Assembly (NCBI RefSeq): GCF_014650895.1
Contig: NZ_BMVV01000007.1
Coordinates: forward strand, 124,001-188,000
Length of the DNA stretch: 64,000 nucleotides
Source of the DNA: Streptomyces omiyaensis
GTDB taxonomy: Bacteria; Actinomycetota; Actinomycetes; Streptomycetales; Streptomycetaceae
Direction of reading: 5' to 3'
Within the stretch, counting starts at the first letter, position 1; the number at the start of each line of letters is the position of its first letter. Made by a program: the position numbers and the translations under genes. The notes under the pieces are model-generated. The model did no database searches and was not told the DNA's origin. It was given only the letters and a program-made list of their open reading frames with translations. Shown here one piece after another: positions 26,707 through 36,140 of the stretch.

Positions 26707-28080
26707 ATGACCACCGAAACCCGGACCGAAGCACCCGTCCTCACCGGACTGCCCGTCGTCGGATCGATGTTCGACCTGAAGAACGACTCGCTCGGCACCT
26801 TCCTGCGCGCCCGGCGCGAACACGGCGACGTCGTCCGCATCACCGCCGGCCCGCCCGGCGCCCGCGCCCACGTCTACGCCGTCTTCTCCGCCGAGGGCGC
26901 CCAGCAGGTCCTCGCCGGCGAGTCCGCCAACTTCCGCAAGGACAACGCCTTCTACCAGGAGATCCGCGAGTCCTTCGGCAACGGCCTGCTGACCAGCCAG
27001 GACGAGGACTACCTGCGCCAGCGCCGGCTCGTGCAGCCCCTCTTCACCAAGCGCCGCGTCGACGGCTACGCGGACGCCGTCGCCACCGAGGTGACCACCC
27101 TCACCGACGAGTGGGAGAAGGACGGCCGCACCTCCGTGGACGTCCTCCAGGAGTCGACCCGCCTCGCCCTGCGCGCCGTCGCCCGCATCCTCTTCGGCAC
27201 CGACGTGGACTCCGCCGTCGAGGTCGTCGAGCGCTGCTTCCCCGGCGTCGGCTCCTACGTGCTCCGCCGCGGCTACTCCCCGGTCAACGTGCCCCGCGAG
27301 TGGCCGACCCCGGCCAACCGCCGGGCCGCCGCCCTGCACGAGGCGCTGTACGCGGAGTGCGACCGGATCATCGCCGAGCGGAAGTCCTCCGGGCGGGCCG
27401 ACGCGGACGGCGACGACCTCCTCAGCCTCCTCATGGCGGCCGAGAGCGCCGAGGACGGCGCCTTCTCCGCCACCGAACTGCGCGAACAGGTCCTCGTCTT
27501 CCTGCTCGCCGGCCACGAGACGACCGCCACCTCGATCGGCTTCGCCCTCCATCTGCTGGCCCTCCATCCGGAGGTCCAGCGGCGCGCCCACGAGGAGGTC
27601 GACCGGGTCCTCGCGGGCCGCGCGCCCGGCGCCGCCGACCTCGACGCCCTGCCGTACGTGACGCGGGTCCTGAAGGAGGCGATGCGGCTCTTCCCGGCCG
27701 CGCCCGTCATCGGCCGGCGGGCCGTCGCCGCCACCACCGTCGGCGGGGTCGCCATCCCGGCGGGCGCCGACGTCATCGTGGCCCCGTGGGTCACCCACCG
27801 GCACCCCGCCTACTGGGACGACGCCGAGCGCTTCGACCCGGACCGCTTCACCCCCGAGGCGGAGGCCGCCCGGCCCCGGTACGCCTGGTTCCCCTTCGGC
27901 GGCGGACCCCGGGCCTGCATCGGCCAGCACTTCTCGATGCTGGAGGCGGTGATCGCGCTCGCCGCGATCCTCCAGCGCCACGGCTTCGAGGCGGTGGACA
28001 CCGAGGTGCCGGTGGCCCCCGCGATCACCCTCCAGGCGGCCGGCCCGGTCCGCTGCCGGCTCGTCCCCCGGGCGGTCTAG
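26707..28080 (+). CDS. Cytochrome P450
   Basis: Heme monooxygenase of 457 aa with the I-helix oxygen motif LAGHETTATS, the ExxR pair in LKEAMRLFPAAP, and the heme-thiolate loop FPFGGGPRACIG. The C-helix WxxxR position is occupied by a shorter DEDYLRQRRLVQPLF segment, as in CYP102/CYP4-like P450s. There is no signal or membrane anchor, so it is soluble. No ferredoxin gene adjoins, so electrons must come from elsewhere. The ATG at 26707 follows GGGGGAAACAC. Its stop shares the CTAG with the stop of the convergent PucR-type gene. Confidence 0.95.
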   Translation: MTTETRTEAPVLTGLPVVGSMFDLKNDSLGTFLRARREHGDVVRITAGPPGARAHVYAVFSAEGAQQVLAGESANFRKDNAFYQEIRESFGNGLLTSQDEDYLRQRRLVQPLFTKRRVDGYADAVATEVTTLTDEWEKDGRTSVDVLQESTRLALRAVARILFGTDVDSAVEVVERCFPGVGSYVLRRGYSPVNVPREWPTPANRRAAALHEALYAECDRIIAERKSSGRADADGDDLLSLLMAAESAEDGAFSATELREQVLVFLLAGHETTATSIGFALHLLALHPEVQRRAHEEVDRVLAGRAPGAADLDALPYVTRVLKEAMRLFPAAPVIGRRAVAATTVGGVAIPAGADVIVAPWVTHRHPAYWDDAERFDPDRFTPEAEAARPRYAWFPFGGGPRACIGQHFSMLEAVIALAAILQRHGFEAVDTEVPVAPAITLQAAGPVRCRLVPRAV

Positions 28081-29309
28081 CCGCCCCGCCCGCCGGCTCG
28101 GTCCTTCGGCGTGCGGCCGTGGAGGTGGAGCGAACGCAGCGCCGCCTCCAGGGCGAAGCGGCGGTCGGGGTCGAGGAGCCGGTCGCCGAAGTGGCCGTCG
28201 AGGTTCCGCAGGCGGTACCGGACGGTCTGGGCGTGGACGCCGAGCAGCTCGCCGACCTGTTCGGCGGGGGCCCGGGTGGAGACGTGGACGCGCAGGGTCT
28301 CGATCAGCCGGTCGCGCCGGGTGCCCGACAGTCCGTCGAGCGGGGCCAGTTCGCGCTGGGCGAGCTGGGTCATCAGGGCCGGGTCGGAGAGCAGCCACAG
28401 CGTCGTCAGGTGGTCCTCGCAGCGCACGACGGCGGTCTCCGGCACGATGCCGTCGTCGATGAGCTGGAGGATCCGCCGGGACCAGCGCAGCGAGTGCGCG
28501 GCCTGCGCGGTCGGCACGGTCAGGCCCAGCACCGCGGGCGTCCCGGCCAGCGCGGAGTCGAGCATCGCGAGGCGCTCGGCGGTCAGCGCTCCGGGCACCA
28601 GCAGGTGGGGGTGGGGCAGGCTGAGGTCGGTGAGGACGTCCCGGTCGAGCGCGCTCTGCAGGACGCCGCCGGCGGGCGGCCGGAGGGCGACCAGGGTGCA
28701 TTCGGCGGGGAGCTGCCAGGAGGCCTCCTGGCAGAGCTCGGCGATGGTCGCGCGGGGCAGCGGGGGCCCGGCGACGACGAGGTGGAGCAGCTTCCTGCGG
28801 AGCGCGGCCACGTCCGAGACCGCGCGGCTCTGGACGGCGAGGTACCCCTCGCGGGAGAGCGTCTCCAGCTCGTCGACGTAGGCGAAGAGGGCGTCGGCGA
28901 AGGCCAGGATGAGGGTGGGGGAGAGGTTGTAGGTGCGCCCGATGCTCTTCGCCCGGCGCAGCGCGATGCGGGCGCCGAGGCGGTAGGCCCCTTGTAAGGT
29001 GTCGAGGTCCCGCCCCTCGTAGGCCTCCACCCGGCCGAACTGGCGCAGCAGTTCGTCGCGGAGGGTGGAGGTGGTGCCGGGATGGTCGACACGGTCCACG
29101 AAGGCCGCCAGGGCGTGTTCCACGCCCTGGCGGATGGCGTCCGAGTGGGGCCCGTTGAAGAGGTGGGCGTACACGGGGTAGGCGCGCTCGATCTCCACGC
29201 CGATCTCCTTGATGAGGCCCGGGATCTCCGGTCTCATCAGGGCGGCGAACTCCCTGGGAAGCGGATCGAGCGGCTCACCGGGCTCCGGTGACTGTGCGGT
29301 GGAGGGCAT
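28077..29309 (-). CDS. PucR/CdaR-type helix-turn-helix regulator
   Basis: The 410-aa protein has an N-terminal helical sensor-like region (residues 1-180). The middle region is a degenerate GGDEF-like fold (TLVALRPPAGGV to VVRCEDHLTTLWLL). The C-terminal PucR helix-turn-helix reads ETLRVHVSTRAPAEQVGELLGVHAQTVRYRLRNL (given here in two overlapping motifs, APAEQVGELLGVHAQTVRYR being the core). Such regulators often control adjacent catabolic or P450 genes. Start is the ATG at 29309. Its 3' end overlaps the P450 stop by four bases. A perfect inverted repeat lies upstream. Confidence 0.9.
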   Translation of the reverse strand: MPSTAQSPEPGEPLDPLPREFAALMRPEIPGLIKEIGVEIERAYPVYAHLFNGPHSDAIRQGVEHALAAFVDRVDHPGTTSTLRDELLRQFGRVEAYEGRDLDTLQGAYRLGARIALRRAKSIGRTYNLSPTLILAFADALFAYVDELETLSREGYLAVQSRAVSDVAALRRKLLHLVVAGPPLPRATIAELCQEASWQLPAECTLVALRPPAGGVLQSALDRDVLTDLSLPHPHLLVPGALTAERLAMLDSALAGTPAVLGLTVPTAQAAHSLRWSRRILQLIDDGIVPETAVVRCEDHLTTLWLLSDPALMTQLAQRELAPLDGLSGTRRDRLIETLRVHVSTRAPAEQVGELLGVHAQTVRYRLRNLDGHFGDRLLDPDRRFALEAALRSLHLHGRTPKDRAGGRGG

Positions 29310-29354
29310 GGACCGATCCCTTGCTCTGCTACGTGACCGGTGGGGTCGCGGCGC

Positions 29355-29384
29355 GCGGCGCCCGCCTGGGGTGGCGGGCGCCGC
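29355..29384 (-). terminator. Hairpin upstream of the PucR-type gene
   Basis: GCGGCGCCCGCC pairs with GGCGGGCGCCGC across a TGGGGT loop. It lies downstream of the minus-strand secreted-protein gene that ends at 29525 but inside the likely leader of the PucR-type gene, so it could be a terminator for the former or a leader structure for the latter. Confidence 0.5.
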
Positions 29385-29428
29385 GGGAGCCGTCTGGTAC
29401 GTACCGATGTGGACTGCTGAAAGCTAGG

Positions 29429-29453
29429 ACAACTGTTGTGTGCTGTACACAAC
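29429..29453. promoter_or_regulatory. Nested palindromes upstream of the PucR-type gene
   Basis: ACAAC-T-GTTGT (29429-29439) overlaps GTTGTGT-GCTGT-ACACAAC (29435-29453), a perfect 7-5-7 inverted repeat. The region is AT-richer than its surroundings and sits about 130 bases before the regulator's start. Likely operator, possibly for autoregulation. Confidence 0.6.
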
Positions 29454-29524
29454 TTGAGCAAGGTTCATGTCTTCCGGCGGGGCGTAGGTGGTCGAGTCGG
29501 CCGGTAATCACCCCTGGGTGGCCG

Positions 29525-30469
29525 TTAGTTGACGGCGGAGTGCCAGTTCCGGGAGAAGGTCCGGCCCGCTTCGGGGGCGATGACGCCGGGGGCGAACAGC
29601 CCGGTCAGGAAGGTCTGGGTGTTGTCGAGCGTGAGCCGGTTCTTGCCGGCGGCGGAGGGCAGGCCGGTCTTGAGGTTGACCGCCGCGTCGATCACGCCGA
29701 ACCAGCCCAGGCCGCAGCCGCTGGCGCCGGGGACGGCGAAGCCGTCGTCGTACTGGGTGGCGCCGAGGAGGTTGAGGCGGCTCATGTCGCCTTCCTCGTT
29801 GGCGGAGCCGTCGCCGTCGAAGCGCTCCACGCCGAAGTCGGGCGCGGTGAGGTTCTTCGGGCGGAGCAGGATCGGGTTGGCCTTGGTCCCGATGTAGCAG
29901 TTGTCGCCGAGGAACGGGTTCTGCAGGCGGATGCGGACCGGGATGGTCACGATCGGCTGGTCGGTGAGGACGCCCGCGATCTGGTCGAACTGCGAGGGGG
30001 TGCCGACCGACTCCATGGTGGCGGTGATCTTGTTGAGCCTGGCGTCCGACAGCTGCCGGCAGATGTCGGTGATGAAGGGGATGTCGCTCGGACACATCAG
30101 CCCCATCAGCCCGCCGGGGACGGTGGCGGAGTCGGCGATGAGCGCGCCGCCGGCCGGCGCGACGACCGAGTTGGTGCCGTCGGTGTTCTGCACGACGCCG
30201 ATCTGGAGGTTGGTCTTCCCGGTGGTGACCGTCGTGTTGCCGAGCTTGATGGAGCCGCTGAGGGAGTACGAGACGACGCACTGGGGCGAGGTGTCGAGAC
30301 CGTCCGAGGCGATCATCGGGGCGGCGTCGACGGGGCAGCGGGTGGACGGCGCCCAGCCGCCGTTCAGCACCGGGGAGGCCGCGGTCGCGGTGCCCATGGA
30401 GGCGAAGGCGCCCAGCGCGGTCAGGGCGGAGACGGTGGCCAGCTTCGTACGGGCGGAGACGAGGGGCAT
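29525..30469 (-). CDS. Secreted protein of unknown function, first of three beside mce
   Basis: I recognise no enzyme family. The ATG at 30469 (ribosome site GAAAGG) gives 314 aa with a signal peptide of about 30 residues (VSARTKLATVSALTALGAF to TATA). A beta-rich mature domain follows, with about six Cys (STRCPVD, SPQCVVSY, LMCPSDIP, DICRQL, DNCYIG, SGCGLGWFG), suggesting disulfides in an extracellular protein. It belongs to a group of conserved actinobacterial secreted proteins. It probably forms an operon with the next two genes, reading away from the mce operon. Confidence 0.8.
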   Translation of the reverse strand: MPLVSARTKLATVSALTALGAFASMGTATAASPVLNGGWAPSTRCPVDAAPMIASDGLDTSPQCVVSYSLSGSIKLGNTTVTTGKTNLQIGVVQNTDGTNSVVAPAGGALIADSATVPGGLMGLMCPSDIPFITDICRQLSDARLNKITATMESVGTPSQFDQIAGVLTDQPIVTIPVRIRLQNPFLGDNCYIGTKANPILLRPKNLTAPDFGVERFDGDGSANEEGDMSRLNLLGATQYDDGFAVPGASGCGLGWFGVIDAAVNLKTGLPSAAGKNRLTLDNTQTFLTGLFAPGVIAPEAGRTFSRNWHSAVN

Positions 30470-30555
30470 GGCGGGGTGCCTTTCGGTGAGGGGAGCGGGG
30501 TGTACGGGGGTGCGCGGAGGTGCGGGACCCGCGGGGTGCGGGGCGGCGCGGGGGA

Positions 30556-32220
30556 TCAGCGCTCGGGCTTGGGGACCACGTACGGCTGGCGGTCCTCGGT
30601 GCACTGCGGGTCCGCGGTGGGCAGCTCGTTGAGGATGGTGCAGGTCTGGCCCTGGATCTGCTTGACGTAGTTGCCGGGCCCGGAGATGGCGGCGGTGAGC
30701 AGCCGGTCGAGGTTCTCGCGGTCCGCGGCGCAGCCCTTGAAGGCGGGGATGGTCGCCTCGCCGGTGAGCGGACCGCCGCTGGTGAGGAGGTAGCCGACGG
30801 CGTCGGTGCCGTTGATGAGCTGGCCCTTGCCGAGCAGCGTCAGGTGGTCGCCGGGGTACTTGGCGGGCTGGGGCTCCGGGGAGCTGAGCGGCCTCTCGGT
30901 GCGGCAGGAGGGGCCGACGTCCAGGCGGGTGCCGTTGACCTTCACGTCGAGGACGCGCAGCACCAGGGGGACCCGGACGTAGGTCTCGGCGATGTTGTCG
31001 GGGAAGGCCAGGAGGACGTCGGAGTCGATGACGACGGGCCCCGCCTGCTCCAGGACCAGGGTCGCGGTGGTCGGGGCGAAGCCGAAGGTCAGGAAGGTGG
31101 CCTCGAAGGGCGGTGACTGCTTGCGCCCCTGGTAGGAGAAGTTGCCCACCGCCCGGGTGAGCAGGTGGATCCCGTCCTCCCGGAACTCCATCTCGGGCAG
31201 GCCCTGTTCGATCAGGACGCAGGAGACCGGGATGACGTTGGCGCCGTTCTGCTTGCGCACGTTGGAGTAGCCGGTGATGTAGGCCGAGAGCGACATGGGG
31301 GTCGGGTTCTCGGTGACGCACCGCGGCGCGTCCGGCCGGGCCGCCGGGGTGCCCGGCGCGTCCTCGTCGGCCGTGCCGAGGCCCCGGTCCGCCGGGAGCC
31401 CCGCGCCGGGCGGCTTCGGCCGGCCGGCCGGGCCGGGGTTCCCGGGGGCCGCCGGGTCCGGGGTGAGCGGCGGGACGGGCGGTCCCGACGAGGGGGACGG
31501 GACGGTCGGGGAGCCGGGGGAGGGCGGGGCGGACGGCGAGCCGGGGGCGGACGGCGCGGGAGGCGTGGGCGTGCCCGGTTCCGCGGTGTCCGTCCCGGCG
31601 CCGACCGGGACCGTGGCGACGACCGTGCGCCCCTCCGCCTCCGGGGCGGGGGCGCAGGCGACGGAGAGCGAGGCGGGGGTGGTGGCCCCTCCCCCGGCCG
31701 TGCTCGGGACGAGGTCGATCCCGAGGCCGCCGGCGGTGAGCGTGAGGTCGCCCGCGGCACCGGTCGTCAGGGACGGCACGTCGCCGGTGGTCGCGAGCGC
31801 GAGGGGGCCCTCGGCGGGCACGGCGACGGGCTGCGCCGTGCCGTTCCAGACGGCCTCCGCGCGCTGCTCGTGCTGGGCCACGCCGATCGAGAGGCGGGAC
31901 TCGGCCCGTACGTCCGCGGCCCCGAGCGCGGTGAGGTCGGCCACGGCCGCCGCGGGGAGCTCCACCGTCGTGGTCACGCCGGCCGGCCGGATCTCCTCGC
32001 CCGCCGCCACCCGTTCGGGAAGGTCCGCGGTGATCCGCACCGTCACGGGCAGCGGACCCGAGGGCAGGGCGCAGACGTACGGCAGCGCGGCGTCGGCCTT
32101 CAGCGTGCCGACGGCGACGGCCGCCGCGGGGAGCAGGGGGGCGAGCGCCACGAACGCGGCGACGGTCGCGCCCCGCACGCGCGTGCGGGAGGAACGGGTG
32201 GTGGGCCGTGGGCCGTTCAT
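30556..32220 (-). CDS. Large secreted DUF6801-type protein with a Pro-rich linker
   Basis: The 554-aa product has a signal peptide (to about residue 45, TRVRGATVAAFVALAPLLP). The N-terminal beta-rich domain of about 150 residues resembles DUF6801. A linker of about 100 residues rich in Pro, Ser, Gly and Ala (PTPPAPSAPGSPSAPPSPG) follows, then a C-terminal domain with CVTENPTPMSLSAYITGYSN and several Cys. The linker looks made to span the thick peptidoglycan, placing one domain outside. No catalytic motif is visible. Start is the ATG at 32220. It lies between two other secreted-protein genes. Confidence 0.82.
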   Translation of the reverse strand: MNGPRPTTRSSRTRVRGATVAAFVALAPLLPAAAVAVGTLKADAALPYVCALPSGPLPVTVRITADLPERVAAGEEIRPAGVTTTVELPAAAVADLTALGAADVRAESRLSIGVAQHEQRAEAVWNGTAQPVAVPAEGPLALATTGDVPSLTTGAAGDLTLTAGGLGIDLVPSTAGGGATTPASLSVACAPAPEAEGRTVVATVPVGAGTDTAEPGTPTPPAPSAPGSPSAPPSPGSPTVPSPSSGPPVPPLTPDPAAPGNPGPAGRPKPPGAGLPADRGLGTADEDAPGTPAARPDAPRCVTENPTPMSLSAYITGYSNVRKQNGANVIPVSCVLIEQGLPEMEFREDGIHLLTRAVGNFSYQGRKQSPPFEATFLTFGFAPTTATLVLEQAGPVVIDSDVLLAFPDNIAETYVRVPLVLRVLDVKVNGTRLDVGPSCRTERPLSSPEPQPAKYPGDHLTLLGKGQLINGTDAVGYLLTSGGPLTGEATIPAFKGCAADRENLDRLLTAAISGPGNYVKQIQGQTCTILNELPTADPQCTEDRQPYVVPKPER

Positions 32221-32258
32221 CTGGTGCTCCGCTCGGGTCGTTCGGGAACGCGGACAGG

Positions 32259-32299
32259 CCGCGTCCGTCCGGCCGGGGTGGCCGGCCGGACGGACGCGG
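32259..32299 (-). terminator. Very strong hairpin after the third secreted-protein gene
   Basis: An 18-bp perfect stem (32259-32276 with 32282-32299) closes a 5-base GGTGG loop, right after the 32311 stop. It may attenuate transcription into the two genes downstream, so the three secreted proteins need not be made in equal amounts. Confidence 0.88.
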
Positions 32300-32310
32300 G
32301 TTCCTGCGCC

Positions 32311-33555
<1,245 letters not shown>

Positions 33556-34569
33556 ATGGGAATCGAAGTAGTCGTTGAGGGGCTGACCATGTCCTTCGGC
33601 AGGCAGAACATCTGGCAGGACGTGTCGCTGACCTTGCCGGCCGGAGAGGTGAGCGTCATGCTCGGCCCGTCCGGAACCGGAAAGACCGTTTTCCTGAAAT
33701 CCCTCATCGGGCTGCTCAAACCCCAGCGGGGCCGGGTCCTCATCAACGGCGTCGACATGGTCAACAGCCCCGAACGGGACATCTACGAGACCCGCAAGCT
33801 CTTCGGCCTCATGTTCCAGGACGGGGCCCTCTTCGGCTCCATGACGCTCTTCGACAACATCGCCTTCCCGCTGCGCGAGCACACCCGCAAGCGCGAGTCG
33901 GAGATCCGCCGCATCGTCATGGAGCGGATCGAACTCGTCGGCCTGCTCGGCGCCGAGGGCAAGCTCCCCGGCGAGATCAGCGGCGGCATGCGCAAGCGCG
34001 CCGGGCTGGCCCGCGCGCTCGTCCTCGACCCCCGGATCGTGCTCTGCGACGAGCCCGACTCCGGGCTCGACCCGGTCCGCACCGCGTACCTCTCCCAGCT
34101 CCTGATCGACCTCAACGCGCGGATCGACGCGACGATGCTGATCGTCACCCACAATCTCGACATCGCCGCCACCGTCCCCGACAACATGGGGATGTTCTTC
34201 CGGCGCGAGCTCGTCACCTTCGGCCCCCGGGAGGTGCTCCTCACCAGCGAGGAGCCGGTCGTCACCCAGTTCCTCGCCGGCCGCCGCGAAGGCCCCATCG
34301 GCATGTCCGAGGAGAAGGACGCGGCCACCCTCGCCGCCGAGGCCGTCGCCGCCCCCGCCGCGCGGCCGGCCGGGCCGCGCGTCATCGTCCCCCAGCTGGA
34401 GCCCTCGCCCGGACTGCCGCCCCGCGCGGCCGTCGCCCGCCGCCGCGAACGCGTCCTCGGCATGCTGGACACCCTGCCGCCCGCCGCCCGCACCGCCATC
34501 GAGGCGACCTACGCGCGCCACGCCGGCGCGCCGACCGTCCCCCTGCCGGCCACCGGCGGCGGCTCGTGA
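33556..34569 (+). CDS. MCE transporter ATPase (MlaF/Mkl-like)
   Basis: Energises the MCE import complex from the cytoplasmic face. The 337-aa protein has Walker A (GPSGTGKT), the Q-loop in GLMFQDGALF, signature EISGGMRKRAG, Walker B ending in VLCDEPDSGLDP, and the H-loop VTHNL. The EPDSGLD and SGGMRKR variants are typical of MlaF/Mkl ATPases. A C-terminal extension of about 85 residues (from GMSEEKDAATLAAEA) is Ala/Pro-rich and ends in a basic segment; its role is unknown. First gene of a 13-gene operon; the next starts inside its stop. Confidence 0.95.
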   Translation: MGIEVVVEGLTMSFGRQNIWQDVSLTLPAGEVSVMLGPSGTGKTVFLKSLIGLLKPQRGRVLINGVDMVNSPERDIYETRKLFGLMFQDGALFGSMTLFDNIAFPLREHTRKRESEIRRIVMERIELVGLLGAEGKLPGEISGGMRKRAGLARALVLDPRIVLCDEPDSGLDPVRTAYLSQLLIDLNARIDATMLIVTHNLDIAATVPDNMGMFFRRELVTFGPREVLLTSEEPVVTQFLAGRREGPIGMSEEKDAATLAAEAVAAPAARPAGPRVIVPQLEPSPGLPPRAAVARRRERVLGMLDTLPPAARTAIEATYARHAGAPTVPLPATGGGS

Positions 34570-35327
34570 CCGGCGCGCTGCGGCAGACCGGCCGCCTCTT
34601 CGCGCTCGCCGCCGAGGTGACCCGGGCCGTCTTCCGCAGGCCCTTCCAGTTCCGCGAGTTCGTCGAGCAGTTCTGGTTCGTCGCGAGCGTCACCATCCTG
34701 CCGGCGGCCCTCGTCTCCATCCCCTTCGGCGCCGTGATCGCCCTTCAGGTCGGCTCGCTCACCCAGCAGCTGGGCGCCCAGTCGTTCACCGGCGGAGCCA
34801 GCGTCCTCGCCGTCATCCAGCAGGCCAGCCCCCTCATCGTCGCCCTCCTCATCGCGGGCGCCGCCGGCTCCGCGATCTGCGCCGACCTCGGCTCCCGCAA
34901 GATCCGCGAGGAGCTCGACGCGATGGAGGTCATGGGCGTCTCGCCCGTCCAGCGCCTGGTCGTCCCGCGGGTCCTCGCCACCATGGCGGTCGCCGTCCTC
35001 CTCAACGGCATGGTCTCCGTCGTCGGCACCCTCGGCGGCTACTTCTTCAACATCGTCCTCCAGGGCGGCACCCCCGGCGCCTACCTCTCCAGCTTCTCCG
35101 CCCTCGCCCAGCTGCCCGACCTGTACATCAGCGAACTGAAGGCCCTGGTCTTCGGCTTCATCGCGGGCATCGTCGCCGCCTACCGGGGACTCAACCCCCG
35201 CGGCGGCCCCAAGGGCGTCGGCGACGCCGTCAACCAGGCCGTCGTCATCACCTTCATGCTGCTGTTCTTCGTGAACATGGTGCTGACCGGCCTCTACCTC
35301 CAGATCGTCCCGCCGAAGGGAGGCTGA
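34566..35327 (+). CDS. MCE permease YrbE-A (MlaE family)
   Basis: Integral membrane permease of 253 aa with about six hydrophobic segments. The MlaE-family core is visible as IRKRELDAMEVMGVSPVQRLVVPRV-type sequence (here SRKIREELDAMEVMGVSP), the coupling region that contacts the ATPase, and the C-terminal RGLNPRGGPKGVGDAVNQAVV. The GTG at 34566 overlaps the ATPase stop (GTGA). It pairs with the next gene to form a heterodimeric permease, as in mycobacterial Mce systems. Confidence 0.95.
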   Translation: MTGALRQTGRLFALAAEVTRAVFRRPFQFREFVEQFWFVASVTILPAALVSIPFGAVIALQVGSLTQQLGAQSFTGGASVLAVIQQASPLIVALLIAGAAGSAICADLGSRKIREELDAMEVMGVSPVQRLVVPRVLATMAVAVLLNGMVSVVGTLGGYFFNIVLQGGTPGAYLSSFSALAQLPDLYISELKALVFGFIAGIVAAYRGLNPRGGPKGVGDAVNQAVVITFMLLFFVNMVLTGLYLQIVPPKGG

Positions 35328-35332
35328 GGCCG

Positions 35333-36139
35333 ATGGCCTCCCCGTTCGTCTGGCTCGACCGGTCCGGCGACCAGCTCCTGTTCTACGTGAGGGCCCTGCT
35401 CTGGGTCCCGAGGACCCTGCGCCGCTACCTCAAGGAGGTGCAGCGGCTGCTCGCCGAGGTCGCCTTCGGCTCCGGCGGCCTCGGCGTCATCGGCGGCACC
35501 GTCGGCGTCATGATCGCGATGACGCTCTTCACCGGGACCGTCGTCGGACTCCAGGGCCACGCCGCCCTCGAACAGATCGGCACCGCCGCCTTCACCGGCT
35601 TCGTCTCCGCCTACTTCAACACCCGCGAGATCGCGCCGCTCGTCGCCGGCCTCGCCCTCTCCGCCACCGTGGGCGCCGGCTTCACCGCCCAGCTCGGCGC
35701 CATGCGGATCAACGAGGAGGTCGACGCCCTCGAAGGCATGGGCATCCGCTCCATGCCGTACCTGGTCACCACCCGCATCATCGCCGGCGTCGTCGCCATC
35801 ATCCCGCTCTACGCGATCGGCCTGCTCTCCTCCTACCTCGCCTCCCGCACCGTGACGGTCCTCTTCAACGGCCAGTCCCGGGGCACCTACGACCACTACT
35901 TCAACCTCTTCCTGTCACCGACGGACGTCCTGCTGTCGATCCTCAAGGTGCTGATCTTCAGCGTGATGGTGATCGTCGCCCACTGCTACTACGGCTTCCG
36001 CGCCTCCGGCGGCCCCGCCGGCGTCGGCATCGCGGTCGGCCGCTCCGTGCGCAACGCCATCGTGCTGATCAGCGTCACCGACTTCTTCCTGTCGCTGGCC
36101 CTCTGGGGCGCGACCACGACCGTGAAGGTGGCGGGGTGA
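35333..36139 (+). CDS. MCE permease YrbE-B (MlaE family)
   Basis: Second permease subunit, 268 aa, with the same MlaE fold: an N-terminal amphipathic helix (VPRTLRRYLKEVQRLLAEV), about five membrane segments, the coupling motif INEEVDALEGMGIRSMPYLV and the C-terminal GFRASGGPAGVGIAVGRSV. The ATG at 35333 is five bases past the previous stop. The two permeases and the ATPase form the inner-membrane engine to which the six MCE proteins attach. Confidence 0.95.
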   Translation: MASPFVWLDRSGDQLLFYVRALLWVPRTLRRYLKEVQRLLAEVAFGSGGLGVIGGTVGVMIAMTLFTGTVVGLQGHAALEQIGTAAFTGFVSAYFNTREIAPLVAGLALSATVGAGFTAQLGAMRINEEVDALEGMGIRSMPYLVTTRIIAGVVAIIPLYAIGLLSSYLASRTVTVLFNGQSRGTYDHYFNLFLSPTDVLLSILKVLIFSVMVIVAHCYYGFRASGGPAGVGIAVGRSVRNAIVLISVTDFFLSLALWGATTTVKVAG

Positions 36140-36140
36140 G

